Source: Burkholderiaceae bacterium (GTDB lineage: Bacteria; Pseudomonadota; Gammaproteobacteria; Burkholderiales; Burkholderiaceae_C). From it: DNA of 64,000 nucleotides. Below the pieces are notes generated by a model. That model had not been told where the DNA came from. It did no database searches and saw only the letters and a program-made list of their open reading frames with translations. Shown in pieces: positions 41,564 through 50,970 of the stretch (position 1 is the stretch's first letter; every line of letters starts with the position of its first letter). The stretch lies in assembly GCA_031253795.1 (NCBI GenBank), contig JAIRVR010000031.1, forward strand, positions 62,001 to 126,000, read 5' to 3'. The position numbers were made by a program, and so were the translations under genes.

Positions 41564-41992
41564 ATGGAAAAACGTTGGTGCAGTGCATGCGGGGAAGCGT
41601 TCGAGCCGCGGCCCCAAGCTCCTCGCCAGTCATACTGCGCAAAGGCCGAGTGCCAGCAGTCGCGCAAACGCTTGTGGCAAAGAACGAAGCGCAAGACGGA
41701 CCATGACTACCACGAGAACCAGGCGCAAGCGCAGTCGAACTGGCGTGGCGACCACCCAGACTACTGGCGTCGCTACCGCGAATCCCATCCGGACTACGCC
41801 GCCGACAATCGACAGCAACAACGACGGCGCAACGCGAAGCGAACGTCCCGTCAGCGCGAGAAGGCGATTGCAAACAGCGACGCGTCCTCGGGCACTCTGC
41901 CGGTCCAAGGCACCTTTCGGCTCATTGCAATCGATCCTGTCACTTGGGCAGGACGGCATGAATGGCTCGTCCAGATCACCTCGGTGTCTTGA
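41564..41992 (+). CDS. small Cys-containing (Zn-ribbon-like) hypothetical protein
   Basis: MEKRWCSACGEAFEPRPQAPRQSYCAKAECQQSRKRLWQRTKR; C-x2-C ... C-x4-C pattern. Confidence 0.6.
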   Translation: MEKRWCSACGEAFEPRPQAPRQSYCAKAECQQSRKRLWQRTKRKTDHDYHENQAQAQSNWRGDHPDYWRRYRESHPDYAADNRQQQRRRNAKRTSRQREKAIANSDASSGTLPVQGTFRLIAIDPVTWAGRHEWLVQITSVS

Positions 41993-42147
41993 ATCTATTC
42001 GCCGACGCGTGATTGCAAAGAGAGGACTTCATCGCCAACAGAAGATGGCGCTGGTAGTGTGGTGTCGCCGTTGCTGACCAGGGAGATGTTTCCAGGTAGC
42101 CGATGACCTCGTGGCCCTGCGCCACGAGCCTGTTGAGGAGCTGCACT

Positions 42148-43710
42148 ATGGAAAAGGGCGAACAGTCATTGCCGCAGAACGGGCAACCCACCTTCCGCGC
42201 CGCCGAGTACGTGCGGATGTCGACCGAGCACCAGCAATACTCCACGCACAACCAAGTCGCGCGCATTCGGGAGTACGCCCAGCAACGCGGCATCGAGGTG
42301 GTGAAGACCTATGCCGATGAAGGCAAGAGTGGGCTCCGGATTGCCGGACGGCTCGCATTGCAGCAGCTCATCGAAGACGTGGAATCGGGCTCCGTCGATT
42401 TCTCCATGGTGCTCGTCTACGACGTCAGCCGTTGGGGGCGCTTCCAGGATGCCGATGAGAGCGCGTACTACGAGTACCGATGCAAGCGCGCCGGCATCCA
42501 GGTGGTCTACTGCGCGGAGCAGTTCGAGAACGATGGCTCTCCCATCTCAACCATCGTCAAGGGCGTGAAGCGAACGATGGCCGGCGAGTACAGCCGGGAG
42601 TTGTCAACGAAGGTGTTTGCGGGTCAATGCCGGCTGGTCGAGCTGGGTTACCGGCAAGGCGGGCCGGCCGGCTTCGGATTGCGCCGGCTGTTGGTCGACC
42701 AGACTGGCGCGCGCAAGGCGGAGCTGGCACGCGGCGAACACAAGAGCTTGCAGACCGACCGGGTGGTGTTGGTACCTGGACCACAGGACGAGGTGCAGGT
42801 GGTCCAGAGCATCTACCGCTGGTTCGTTAACGACGGCTTGTCGGAGACGGAAATCGCTTCTCGGCTGAACTGCTCGGCCATCCGCACCGATCTGGGCCGC
42901 GAATGGAACAGGGCGACCGTCCACGAGGTGCTCATCAACGAAAAGTACATCGGCAGCAACGTCTACAACCGGGTGTCCTTCAAGCTGCGCAAGCTGAGGG
43001 TAGTCAATCCTTCGGACATGTGGATTCGCAAGGAGGACGCGTTCCCTGCCATCGTGGCGAAGGAGGAGTTCTATACGGCGCAGGGCATCATCCGCGCGCG
43101 CTCGCGTCGCTATTCCGACGAGGAACTGATCGAGAGGCTGCGCAGCCTCTATCAGCACCGCCAGGCGCTCTCTGGTCTCATCATCAACTCGACCGAGGGC
43201 ATGCCATCTTCTTCGGTCTACGCCCACCGTTTCGGGAGTCTGGTACGGGCTTACCAACTCGTCGGCTTTGTTCCATCGCGCGACTTCCAGTACGTCGAAA
43301 TCAACCGGGTGCTGCGCCGCATGCATCCCGCCATCGTCCTGCAGACCGAGGAGAAGATGGTGGCGCTGGGCGGTCGTGTGCGGCGCGATCCTCTCACCGA
43401 CCTTCTGTACGTCAACGAGGAGTTCAGCGTCTCCATCGTTCTGGCGCGTTGCCGACGCCGCGAGTCCGGGCAGTTGTTCTGGAAGATGCGGTTCGACACG
43501 GGTTTGGCGCCTGACCTCACGGTGGCGGTGCGCCTTGATCTTGCCAACCAGTCCGCGCTTGACTATTACCTGTGGCCACGTCTGGACTTTGGCAATCCCC
43601 GGATCAGTTTGGGAGAGCGCAATCCGGTGGAACTGGAGAACTACCGGTTCGACAACCTGGACTACTTCTATGGCATGGCGGCACGGACCCGGTTGCGGAG
43701 AGCGGCATGA
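42148..43710 (+). CDS. large serine recombinase (resolvase/recombinase family)
   Basis: EYVRMSTEHQQYSTHNQVARIREYAQQRGI...VYDVSRWGRFQDADE...GSPISTIVKGVKRTMAGEYSRELS; intact catalytic Ser region. Confidence 0.92.
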   Translation: MEKGEQSLPQNGQPTFRAAEYVRMSTEHQQYSTHNQVARIREYAQQRGIEVVKTYADEGKSGLRIAGRLALQQLIEDVESGSVDFSMVLVYDVSRWGRFQDADESAYYEYRCKRAGIQVVYCAEQFENDGSPISTIVKGVKRTMAGEYSRELSTKVFAGQCRLVELGYRQGGPAGFGLRRLLVDQTGARKAELARGEHKSLQTDRVVLVPGPQDEVQVVQSIYRWFVNDGLSETEIASRLNCSAIRTDLGREWNRATVHEVLINEKYIGSNVYNRVSFKLRKLRVVNPSDMWIRKEDAFPAIVAKEEFYTAQGIIRARSRRYSDEELIERLRSLYQHRQALSGLIINSTEGMPSSSVYAHRFGSLVRAYQLVGFVPSRDFQYVEINRVLRRMHPAIVLQTEEKMVALGGRVRRDPLTDLLYVNEEFSVSIVLARCRRRESGQLFWKMRFDTGLAPDLTVAVRLDLANQSALDYYLWPRLDFGNPRISLGERNPVELENYRFDNLDYFYGMAARTRLRRAA

Positions 43711-44609
43711 CCGAGCCGCTTTCTCTGCCCGAACTGCGCATGATCCCGATGGACCGCATCGAGGTCCTCAACCCGCGCGAGCGCAACCAGCGCAAGTTCA
43801 GCGCCATTGTGGAAAACATCGGAGCGGTTGGCCTGAAAAAGCCTGTCACGGTCACGCCGCGGCCAGGTGAGGACGGCGCTGAGCGTTACATGCTGGTGTG
43901 CGGAGAAGGGCGGTTCAAGGCGTTCCAGCAGTTGGGAGAAAAGCGCATTCCAGCGCTTGTGGTCATGGTCTCGGACGAGGACGCGTTCGTCATGAGCCTT
44001 GCGGAGAACGTCGCACGGCGGCGGCACCAACCGCTGGAACTACTGCGCGGCATCTCGCTGTTGCGTGACAGAGGCCACTCGGTCCAGGACATCTCACGCA
44101 AGACCAACCTGCATGAGACTTACATTCGCCACATTCTCGAATTGGTCGACAAGGGTGAGGAACGACTGCTAGTCGCTGTTGAGCGCGGGAAGATGCCAAT
44201 CACCGTGGCCATTCTCATCGTTGGTGCGGGCAACGACGACAAGACGGTGCAGATGGCGATGCAGGACGCGTATGAGTCCGGTGACCTGCGTGGCCCGCAG
44301 CTCATGTACGCCAAGAAGCTGGTGGAGAGACGCCAGTTCCTTGGACGCTCTATCTCACGTGCCCCGCCCCGGAAAGTTGTTGATGTGACATCCCTAAGCC
44401 TAGTCCGAGCTTACAAAACGGAAGTCGAGCGCCAGCGAATCATGATCCGTAAGTCCTCACTCGTTCAGCAACGCCTCTTCTTTGTCTACGGCGCATTGCG
44501 AAAGATGCTCAGCGACGAGAACCTGGTCAACATCCTGCGCTTGGAGGGGCTAGACACCTTGCCTAAGTACCTCGCCGAACGCGTTTCCCATGGCGGAGGT
44601 CCTCTATGA
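43707..44609 (+). CDS. ParB/RepB-like partition protein 1
   Basis: MIPMDRIEVLNPRERNQRKFSAIVENIGAVGLKKPVTVTPR...YMLVCGEGRFKAFQQLGEKRIPALVV...SLAENVARRRHQPLE. Confidence 0.88.
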   Translation: MTEPLSLPELRMIPMDRIEVLNPRERNQRKFSAIVENIGAVGLKKPVTVTPRPGEDGAERYMLVCGEGRFKAFQQLGEKRIPALVVMVSDEDAFVMSLAENVARRRHQPLELLRGISLLRDRGHSVQDISRKTNLHETYIRHILELVDKGEERLLVAVERGKMPITVAILIVGAGNDDKTVQMAMQDAYESGDLRGPQLMYAKKLVERRQFLGRSISRAPPRKVVDVTSLSLVRAYKTEVERQRIMIRKSSLVQQRLFFVYGALRKMLSDENLVNILRLEGLDTLPKYLAERVSHGGGPL

Positions 44610-45487
44610 AATCTACGACCCTTGGCTTTCTTCCCAAGCCGCTCATGATCGAGGTTGGCCGCATCTTGCCGTCAGTCAAGCTGGAGCAACGGATCACAGC
44701 GACGCACAAGTTCCGGCAGATCAAGGAATCCATCGCCGAAATCGGGCTCATCGAGCCCCTTGTGGTCACGGCTGTCGACCGCAAGACCTCCCAGCATCTC
44801 ATCCTGGATGGGCATGTGCGCTTCATGGCCATGAAAGAGATGGAGCTTAAGGAGATTCCTTGCTTGGTATCGACCGACGACGAATCTTTCACGTACAACA
44901 ACCAGCTCAACCGCTTGTCGACTATTCAGGAGCACATCATGATCCGCCGCGCGATGGACCGTGGCATCTCCGCAGCGAAGCTGGCCAAGGGCCTGTGCGT
45001 CGATGTGAGCTTGCTGCAAAAGAAGCGCAGTCTGCTCAACGGAATCTGCGACGAAGTCGTCAAGATTTTGAAAGACCACCAGTTCTCGACAGAAGTCACC
45101 GCGGTGTTGCGGCGCATGAAGCACACTCGCCAAGTCGAATGCGCCGAGTTGATGGTAGCAGCCAACACCGTGACCGTCAGCTACGCCCGCGCAATGCTCG
45201 CGGCGACACCAGAAGAGATGCTGGTCGGCGGCAAGAGGACGGGGCGCAGTGCGGCGATGTCGCAGGAACAGGTCGCGCGGATGGAAAACGAGATGACCAA
45301 TCTGCTGGGGCAGTACAAGCTGGCAGAGCAATCGCACAGCGAGGACATGCTGAACTTGATGATCGCCCGCGGTTACATCGTCAAGCTCGTCGACAACGCG
45401 CAGGTGCTGCGGTACATGCAGACCCACTTCGCAGAGGTTCTAGAAGAGTTCGCCAAGATCGTGGAGATGACGACCGTCGAGACATGA
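44606..45487 (+). CDS. ParB/RepB-like partition protein 2 (RepB C-terminal type)
   Basis: TATHKFRQIKESIAEIGLIEPLVVTAVDRKTSQHLILDGHVRFMAMKEMELKEIPCLVSTDDE. Confidence 0.85.
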   Translation: MKSTTLGFLPKPLMIEVGRILPSVKLEQRITATHKFRQIKESIAEIGLIEPLVVTAVDRKTSQHLILDGHVRFMAMKEMELKEIPCLVSTDDESFTYNNQLNRLSTIQEHIMIRRAMDRGISAAKLAKGLCVDVSLLQKKRSLLNGICDEVVKILKDHQFSTEVTAVLRRMKHTRQVECAELMVAANTVTVSYARAMLAATPEEMLVGGKRTGRSAAMSQEQVARMENEMTNLLGQYKLAEQSHSEDMLNLMIARGYIVKLVDNAQVLRYMQTHFAEVLEEFAKIVEMTTVET

Positions 45488-45760
45488 GCGCATTTCACTG
45501 CGATGAGAGCATAGAAGAACTCCCCTTCCGGCAAGGCTATGCACATAGCGCCTGGCTGTCGGCGGCAGAATGCCTGTGGCCGCCCTGGAGCTCACGGCTC
45601 CAAGCGGTCTACTGAACTCCCTAAAGGACTGGGCAGCTCGCTCTTGTCTTGCGGACAATCTGCTCGATGACGTCACGACGGCGCCACTTACGGCTGTCTC
45701 TTCTGTTCAAGACAAAAGACGCCAAAGTTAGGATTTGGCAGCCCCTCTATAACGGCGCAC

Positions 45761-45890
45761 TCATACCCTCAGCCGCGTCTCGTGCACATCCAGGTCGTGC
45801 GCAGCTTGCGCCACTGCAACCCCACGCTCGGTCACCGAGCTTGACCGCTTCAACCTTGAATTCCCGGCTGAACTGCCGTCTCGGTCCCAT
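45761..45890 (-). pseudogene. IS3-family OrfA N-terminal remnant
   Basis: MGPRRQFSREFKVEAVKL then +1 frameshift to VTERGVAVAQAAHDLDVHETRLRV then TGA where TGG (W) is expected. Confidence 0.75.
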
Positions 45891-45955
45891 AAACCACCTC
45901 CAGTTTCATCGTCCACCTTAACAAGGTGTCTTTTGAACCGGCAGCAGCCCAGGCC

Positions 45956-46519
45956 TCAGTGACCTGGGGCGTTGGCTGTGTCGCTTCCTTTCAGCTTTGC
46001 TACCAGCGCGACAGCCCGCTCAAGCTTCGCTTGCAACTCAGCCTGAACACGTGGGTTGGACAGCCCTGTCTCTCCACCGCAGGCCACCAGATTGTCGAGC
46101 GCCCATTCTGGCCAGTCCTCAATGTCATCATCCAGCGCGAGCCACGCCTGCGGCTGCCGGCGAATAACGTCGGCGCACACCTGCTGTCCTCGTGACATTG
46201 CCTTGAAAGCAGATTTTGCCCAGGGGTCCGCGCCGTGCACACGCTTGTGGTATGTGCCGCCGATGAATCGCTCGCGCAGCTCAGGAGGAAAACGCTTCAA
46301 CGTCTTGCCATACCCCGGCCACATGCACCAGGTGCTGCTGAGCACAAGTCCGACTTGCGGAAACGGCGCCAGCGCCTCTTCCAGGACAGGAATCCATTCG
46401 AACAACGTTCGATCTGGCCCCGCGTCGGGAGACATGTAGACGCCACGTCTGGCTCGCCACATAACGGCATGGTGTTGAACGACGCCATCTAGATCGAGGT
46501 AAAGAACTACTTCACCCAC
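45956..46519 (-). CDS. HAD-like domain protein
   Basis: VVLYLDLDGVVQHHAV...LVLSSTWCMWPGYGKTLKRFP...WLALDDDIEDWPEWALDNLVAC. Confidence 0.78.
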   Translation of the reverse strand: MGEVVLYLDLDGVVQHHAVMWRARRGVYMSPDAGPDRTLFEWIPVLEEALAPFPQVGLVLSSTWCMWPGYGKTLKRFPPELRERFIGGTYHKRVHGADPWAKSAFKAMSRGQQVCADVIRRQPQAWLALDDDIEDWPEWALDNLVACGGETGLSNPRVQAELQAKLERAVALVAKLKGSDTANAPGH

Positions 46520-46964
46520 CCTCGGCGTCTCCTCGGTTTTCGTTAGAACAGGTGACCGCTTTTTTTTGCTCCCAGCGGTAGATAACGGCCTTCATCGCGG
46601 CCTCAGCGTAGCTGCCGCCGACCACGATGGCGTCATCGACTTGGCACTGCACTAAATCACCCACCACACGGAACTCCGCATTCAAGCTCTGCGCCATCGC
46701 GAGCGCATCCTCTGCTGCGTGAACTTCAAAGGAGACGTTCTGCGCTATACGAACATCGCCGTACAAGGCTACGTGGCGTTCATCTGCGAGGTCTTCGAGC
46801 AGTAGAACAAAGCCTTCTTCTGTGCCGAGCAGCGCGTAGCCTGCGGCACGTGAGAAGCGGTAGGCCGTCTGAGCGTCGCACTGGCGCTCTCGGATGGTGT
46901 CAGACAACATCATTTGCATTTTTTGTGCAGGCTTGCCACGGACCCACAGATGTAAGAATGGCAA
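46512..46964 (-). CDS. hypothetical protein, coupled to HAD-like gene
   Basis: 150-aa ORF overlapping the HAD gene by 8 nt. Confidence 0.5.
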   Translation of the reverse strand: MPFLHLWVRGKPAQKMQMMLSDTIRERQCDAQTAYRFSRAAGYALLGTEEGFVLLLEDLADERHVALYGDVRIAQNVSFEVHAAEDALAMAQSLNAEFRVVGDLVQCQVDDAIVVGGSYAEAAMKAVIYRWEQKKAVTCSNENRGDAEGG

Positions 46965-46979
46965 GTAGTCGAATATAGA

Positions 46980-46998
46980 ATAGTCAATTTTGGACTAT
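46980..46998. promoter_or_regulatory. inverted repeat, candidate XRE operator
   Basis: ATAGTC-aattttg-GACTAT between the divergent XRE gene and the 150-aa gene. Confidence 0.5.
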
Positions 46999-47039
46999 AC
47001 GAAGTTGGACTGCAAGCTTTCGATGTTTTTGAAGCATCG

Positions 47040-47300
47040 ATGGACAAGTCAATTTACTCAACGGAGTACACACTCTTCTTGGCGCTCTTGCGTGGAGCGC
47101 GAGAGGAGGTTGGTGTGTCCCAGACGAAGCTTGCCGAGGCCCTGGGGGTGACTCAGACGTTCATCAGCAAATGTGAACGTGGGGAACGACGCCTAGACGT
47201 GGTGGAGCTCCACAAGTGGTGCCGGTGTCTTGGGCTTGAGCTCGACCAGTTTGCTGCACAGCTGGTCAAGGCCTACGTTCAGCTGCCAGCTACTGCCTGA
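47040..47300 (+). CDS. XRE family HTH regulator
   Basis: LLRGAREEVGVSQTKLAEALGVTQTFISKCERGERRLDVVELHKWCRCLGL. Confidence 0.9.
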   Translation: MDKSIYSTEYTLFLALLRGAREEVGVSQTKLAEALGVTQTFISKCERGERRLDVVELHKWCRCLGLELDQFAAQLVKAYVQLPATA

Positions 47301-47451
47301 TTGATGCTTTCGGGTCGAGTGGAGGCGTCCTGTACAGACGCCAGGGCCGTTACGCAAAGCCAAGCGTCTTCCTCGATACCTGCCGAGCAGAGTTTCACGA
47401 ATGCCGCCTCCGACCGAGAGCTCACGTGTCCGGTACGAGCCTAGCTCGATG

Positions 47452-49524
47452 CTAGGCAGTCAAAGGCTGAATAACCTTGCCATCCCACTGGATCAGTTTG
47501 AAATCGAGTCCCGTCGTCGCTTCTTTGAAGACTGACTCATTTTCATCGAAAGATGCTGCAACAATAGACTGAAGACTAGGCTGCTGAATTAACAACTGAA
47601 GCAGCGAGCGCTGGCTTGCAGATCGCATTGAGTGTTGACCAGGCTCATCCATGAGCAAAATGCCTGGGTGATGACCCTCGAATCCACGCGTAGCCGACGT
47701 CTGATACAACGCCAAAAGGTAGCTCCAGATCAGGCGAACAAAATCGCTCGCACTTGAGTCAGCAGTAAGGTTAGTCTGAGTTCTTGTGCGGTCTTCACGA
47801 CTACTTTGAATCTCGCGAAGCTCCAAATCAAAAAGGATAGGCGTCAGGGTATCGAGGCTTATGCGTACATTTGAGATTTCGGCACTCTCGTAACCAAATG
47901 AACTAGCATTGGCTCTAAAGTTCTTTTCAAAGAGCGAAATCCTTTCAAAATCATCCGCGTTATATGCCTCTTTTGGCAAGGACCGCCTAGAAACCTGGTT
48001 CGCTGCTAACCGGTCAGAAATCGCTTTCAGTTTTATTTTCAAGGCCGATGCTTGTTCTTCGAGCGCCTGTAGGTTGGACAGCTCCAACTCAATTTGAATC
48101 TGCCGCCGAACAATAGCACGCGACTCAGAAACACCCGCACTCACATCTCCACGCAACGAATTTCGATAATCATGAGACGCTGCCAAGCGATCTGCTATAC
48201 CAATCACAGTAATCTCAGACTGATGAATCTCCTCAACTGCTCCATTTATTTGACTCTGCAGCATCTTGCGCTGACTGTTCAGATAATCAATGTTTGTTTC
48301 AAGGTCCATTTGCGGCCCAGTAACAATTCCAAGCAACAGAGTGTCGTCGACTGCTTGATGACAGGTCGGGCAGTGGTCTGTAGCCACTTCAAGGTCCATT
48401 TGAGCACCAAGGCTACGAAGCTTTTGCGCCGTTTTATTGCGTTCGACATCTTCATTGGCTGCAGCCAAAAGTAGGCGTAACTCATCCAGGGCTGCCTTCT
48501 GCAGCGTCAGGTTTGTTGTTGCTCGCTCATGCAGCACACTAAGCCGTTGCAACTCAGCTGATGTCGCCTCGAGCTCCTGCAGTGCCTCCGCGCCAGACGC
48601 CTTGCCGTAGGCATCAGCTTTCTCCCCCAGACGTTGGTGTTCATCTCGAAGTTTACTTAACTGTTCTTGCAGGGAGATTTTCTTGTTCCCATCAGGCTTA
48701 ACGAGTAGAACCGCCGTCACATCGAAGGTTGATACCGGAGTTGGCGACAGTCCATCAATGACAATATTATTCGCTGTGGCGGCTTGACGAAATATATCGT
48801 AAATTTTTCGCCAATCCGAGTCAATCGCCACAGAGGCCGCATCCAACTCAGCACGCTTGGCCTGCCTTTCGAAAACACCCAATCCAAGTAGGAATTCAGT
48901 GACTCGTATCCGTGCATCACGAATTCCAAAAAATGGAATATTGGCAATGTAGTCCGTCCACCCACGCTTCTGCTCCACCGCAAGAGCGGCAAAGATTGTT
49001 TGCAAGTACAGCTTGGCCAGCCCTCCATTTGTCGTGGGAACTTGAGGTAGCTGATAGCCCATGAAACCTTCTAGAAACTGGAAATAACCTTCCTGCTTCT
49101 GCGCGCTGCCCGGATCAAAAAGATAAGTTGGCAGTGGTGTACCAAGCTCAATACCTTGAGTAAGGTGAGCCCCCTCGAAAATTTCAACAAGCTTGTCCTG
49201 GCGTACTGAATCACGGACTGCTCGACGCAGCGTCACGCTGCGCCCCGATGAATTTTCCAGTTCGACAAAGACTTCTGAGCGATCTACGTTGACACGGCTT
49301 CCGCCTTGCACGAAATAGTCTTTGACCGCATAGTTCAGAACTTTTTCGCCCTTCCCCCCAATCAGCTCCTCCATTCCTAAGCCGAAAATAAGGGTGTTGT
49401 AGAGCGTACTCTTGCCACTAGAGTTGCTGCCCCTAATAACAGTTAGATTGCGACTAAATTCGAATTCAAATCCGTACTCACCTTGCGCAGTTGAAATTCT
49501 TAGCTTAACGGCTCTGATCTTCAT
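47452..49524 (-). CDS. Rad50/SMC-like ABC ATPase with zinc-hook motif (ABC-3C-type ATPase)
   Basis: Walker A VIRGSNSSGKST, Walker B HPGILLMDEPGQHSM, central DHCPTCHQ CxxC hook flanked by long helical regions. Confidence 0.85.
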   Translation of the reverse strand: MKIRAVKLRISTAQGEYGFEFEFSRNLTVIRGSNSSGKSTLYNTLIFGLGMEELIGGKGEKVLNYAVKDYFVQGGSRVNVDRSEVFVELENSSGRSVTLRRAVRDSVRQDKLVEIFEGAHLTQGIELGTPLPTYLFDPGSAQKQEGYFQFLEGFMGYQLPQVPTTNGGLAKLYLQTIFAALAVEQKRGWTDYIANIPFFGIRDARIRVTEFLLGLGVFERQAKRAELDAASVAIDSDWRKIYDIFRQAATANNIVIDGLSPTPVSTFDVTAVLLVKPDGNKKISLQEQLSKLRDEHQRLGEKADAYGKASGAEALQELEATSAELQRLSVLHERATTNLTLQKAALDELRLLLAAANEDVERNKTAQKLRSLGAQMDLEVATDHCPTCHQAVDDTLLLGIVTGPQMDLETNIDYLNSQRKMLQSQINGAVEEIHQSEITVIGIADRLAASHDYRNSLRGDVSAGVSESRAIVRRQIQIELELSNLQALEEQASALKIKLKAISDRLAANQVSRRSLPKEAYNADDFERISLFEKNFRANASSFGYESAEISNVRISLDTLTPILFDLELREIQSSREDRTRTQTNLTADSSASDFVRLIWSYLLALYQTSATRGFEGHHPGILLMDEPGQHSMRSASQRSLLQLLIQQPSLQSIVAASFDENESVFKEATTGLDFKLIQWDGKVIQPLTA

Positions 49525-49994
49525 GCCGACTCCCATCCCTTTGCGACCGTTTTGACCATGTCTTCGGTAATTCCTTTGCCGATTTGTGCCAAAAGCGTAC
49601 GCTCCGGGGCAAAGGCGCCAGCTTCCCTGAGGACCTCCGTGATGAAGGTTCGGCCTTTTTCGGCTAGTTGGTATCCAGTCGATGTAGGCTCAATCAAATC
49701 CTCAGCTACCGCGAACCGAATAGCGATTGCAAGCGCAGGGTCGAATCCCCAAGCTGTAATGTTGAGTGCCTTAGCCTTCGTTGCATCAACCAGCTTCTGC
49801 ATTCGCTCTGCGCTTTTCATGGCCCAGTTAAATAGATGCAGGCGGGGCAGAGTAGACTTTCCACCCCGGGAAGACATGTCCAAGACCAAGAGCAATTGGG
49901 TGATCTTGTAGAGTGGTCTGTGCTCAACAAGCACTGGCGACGGCCGCCGGACGAAACGTAGACGCCGAGGTGACGAAATAACCGTTTCAGTCAT
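49521..49994 (-). CDS. small middle-component-like protein of ABC-three-component system
   Basis: MTETVISSPRRLRFVRRPSPVLVEHRPLYKITQLLLVLDMSSRGGKSTLPRLHLFNWAMKSAERM...; overlaps both neighbours (8 nt upstream, ATGA downstream). Confidence 0.65.
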   Translation of the reverse strand: MTETVISSPRRLRFVRRPSPVLVEHRPLYKITQLLLVLDMSSRGGKSTLPRLHLFNWAMKSAERMQKLVDATKAKALNITAWGFDPALAIAIRFAVAEDLIEPTSTGYQLAEKGRTFITEVLREAGAFAPERTLLAQIGKGITEDMVKTVAKGWESA

Positions 49995-50970
49995 AGTCGA
50001 CCTCGCAAACGGCAATCCATCTTGCAACGATCAACCGCGCGATTTGCGAAGCACCGGTCTCGTCGATAGCTGGGGCGAGGTCTTTAACGATTCGCTCAGT
50101 AAGACCAACACGAATCTTCTCTGTCAGCTCCTGAGGCGTTCCCTCCCACGTAACACAGGTTTCTCCGATGTCGGCTTCGTATCCATTGATGAGTCGTGCG
50201 AGCCGAGAATGCACTGTAGGTGCTGTATCGTTTATTCGCTTTAAGTGAAGACCGTGGTCAAGAAACTCCCTTAGCGTGCTTGCGTATAAGCGATTTACTT
50301 TTGCCTCTAGCTTGTCGGCAGAGACGTGAGCCAGTCGTGCGCGCGTTTTGCGCATAACGTTCTTCTCGTAAACCTCCGCGCTATCAGTCAAAACAGGCAA
50401 GACTGCAGGCAGGCCACCAAAATCGAGTGCCCGCCCGACGGCCTGCTGTATCTCCTGAATCTCAGTCGCATAGTGGTCAGCATCGTGCACCAGAATCTGA
50501 AAGTCGGCATCCAGGATGGAAAGATTCCACCCTCGAACTTCACCCTCCTTAGTTTGGGCATGCTTTATGAGGTCGTTATGCGCGATGGTGGGCGTCACCA
50601 AGTGCCACCGCCGCAGCTTGGTTGACCCCAAAATTTTCAGCAAATCAGCTTGATTGCTCTGGAGCTTGTTCAGGTCCGAGGTGATCTTGTTCCGTTGCTT
50701 TTCGTAGAGCTCTCTCGTCGAGTAAGCCTTCTCGGGGCAATAGCATTGGTACCCACAGCCCGTAGTCTTCGTGAAGCCTTCGAGGCCGTAGTCGCCGGGA
50801 GTCGCCGGAATATGGAGGTATCCGTCGACTGTGAACTTGCGCTTGAAGACCAATTGGCAAAGCCGTTCCCAACTGTTCCCGTCGAATGGACCGTATGCAG
50901 TCTGGTACACAGTATCGATCAGCCGCGACGCGACGCGGAACAGCCAACAGCCACTGCTTTTGAGCAAAGC
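49987..50970 (-). CDS. putative effector/nuclease-like component of the ABC-three-component system; start codon uncertain
   Basis: GNSWERLCQLVFKRKFTVDGYLHIPATPGDYGLEGFTKTTGCGYQCYCPEKAYSTRELYEKQRNKITSDL resembles a PD-(D/E)XK/Mrr-like arrangement; the ORF extends to 51291 but the upstream part looks non-coding. Confidence 0.6.
   Translation of the reverse strand, partial: ALLKSSGCWLFRVASRLIDTVYQTAYGPFDGNSWERLCQLVFKRKFTVDGYLHIPATPGDYGLEGFTKTTGCGYQCYCPEKAYSTRELYEKQRNKITSDLNKLQSNQADLLKILGSTKLRRWHLVTPTIAHNDLIKHAQTKEGEVRGWNLSILDADFQILVHDADHYATEIQEIQQAVGRALDFGGLPAVLPVLTDSAEVYEKNVMRKTRARLAHVSADKLEAKVNRLYASTLREFLDHGLHLKRINDTAPTVHSRLARLINGYEADIGETCVTWEGTPQELTEKIRVGLTERIVKDLAPAIDETGASQIARLIVARWIAVCEVDYD

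Noticed and set aside
47301-47451. Short GTG-started ORF (VSSRSEAAFVKLCSAGIEEDAWLCVTALASVQDASTRPESINQAVAGS, minus strand) after the ATPase gene
   Set aside because: Coding-like appearance but only ~45 aa, with no ribosome-binding site or family recognised; possibly a remnant, not enough support to call.
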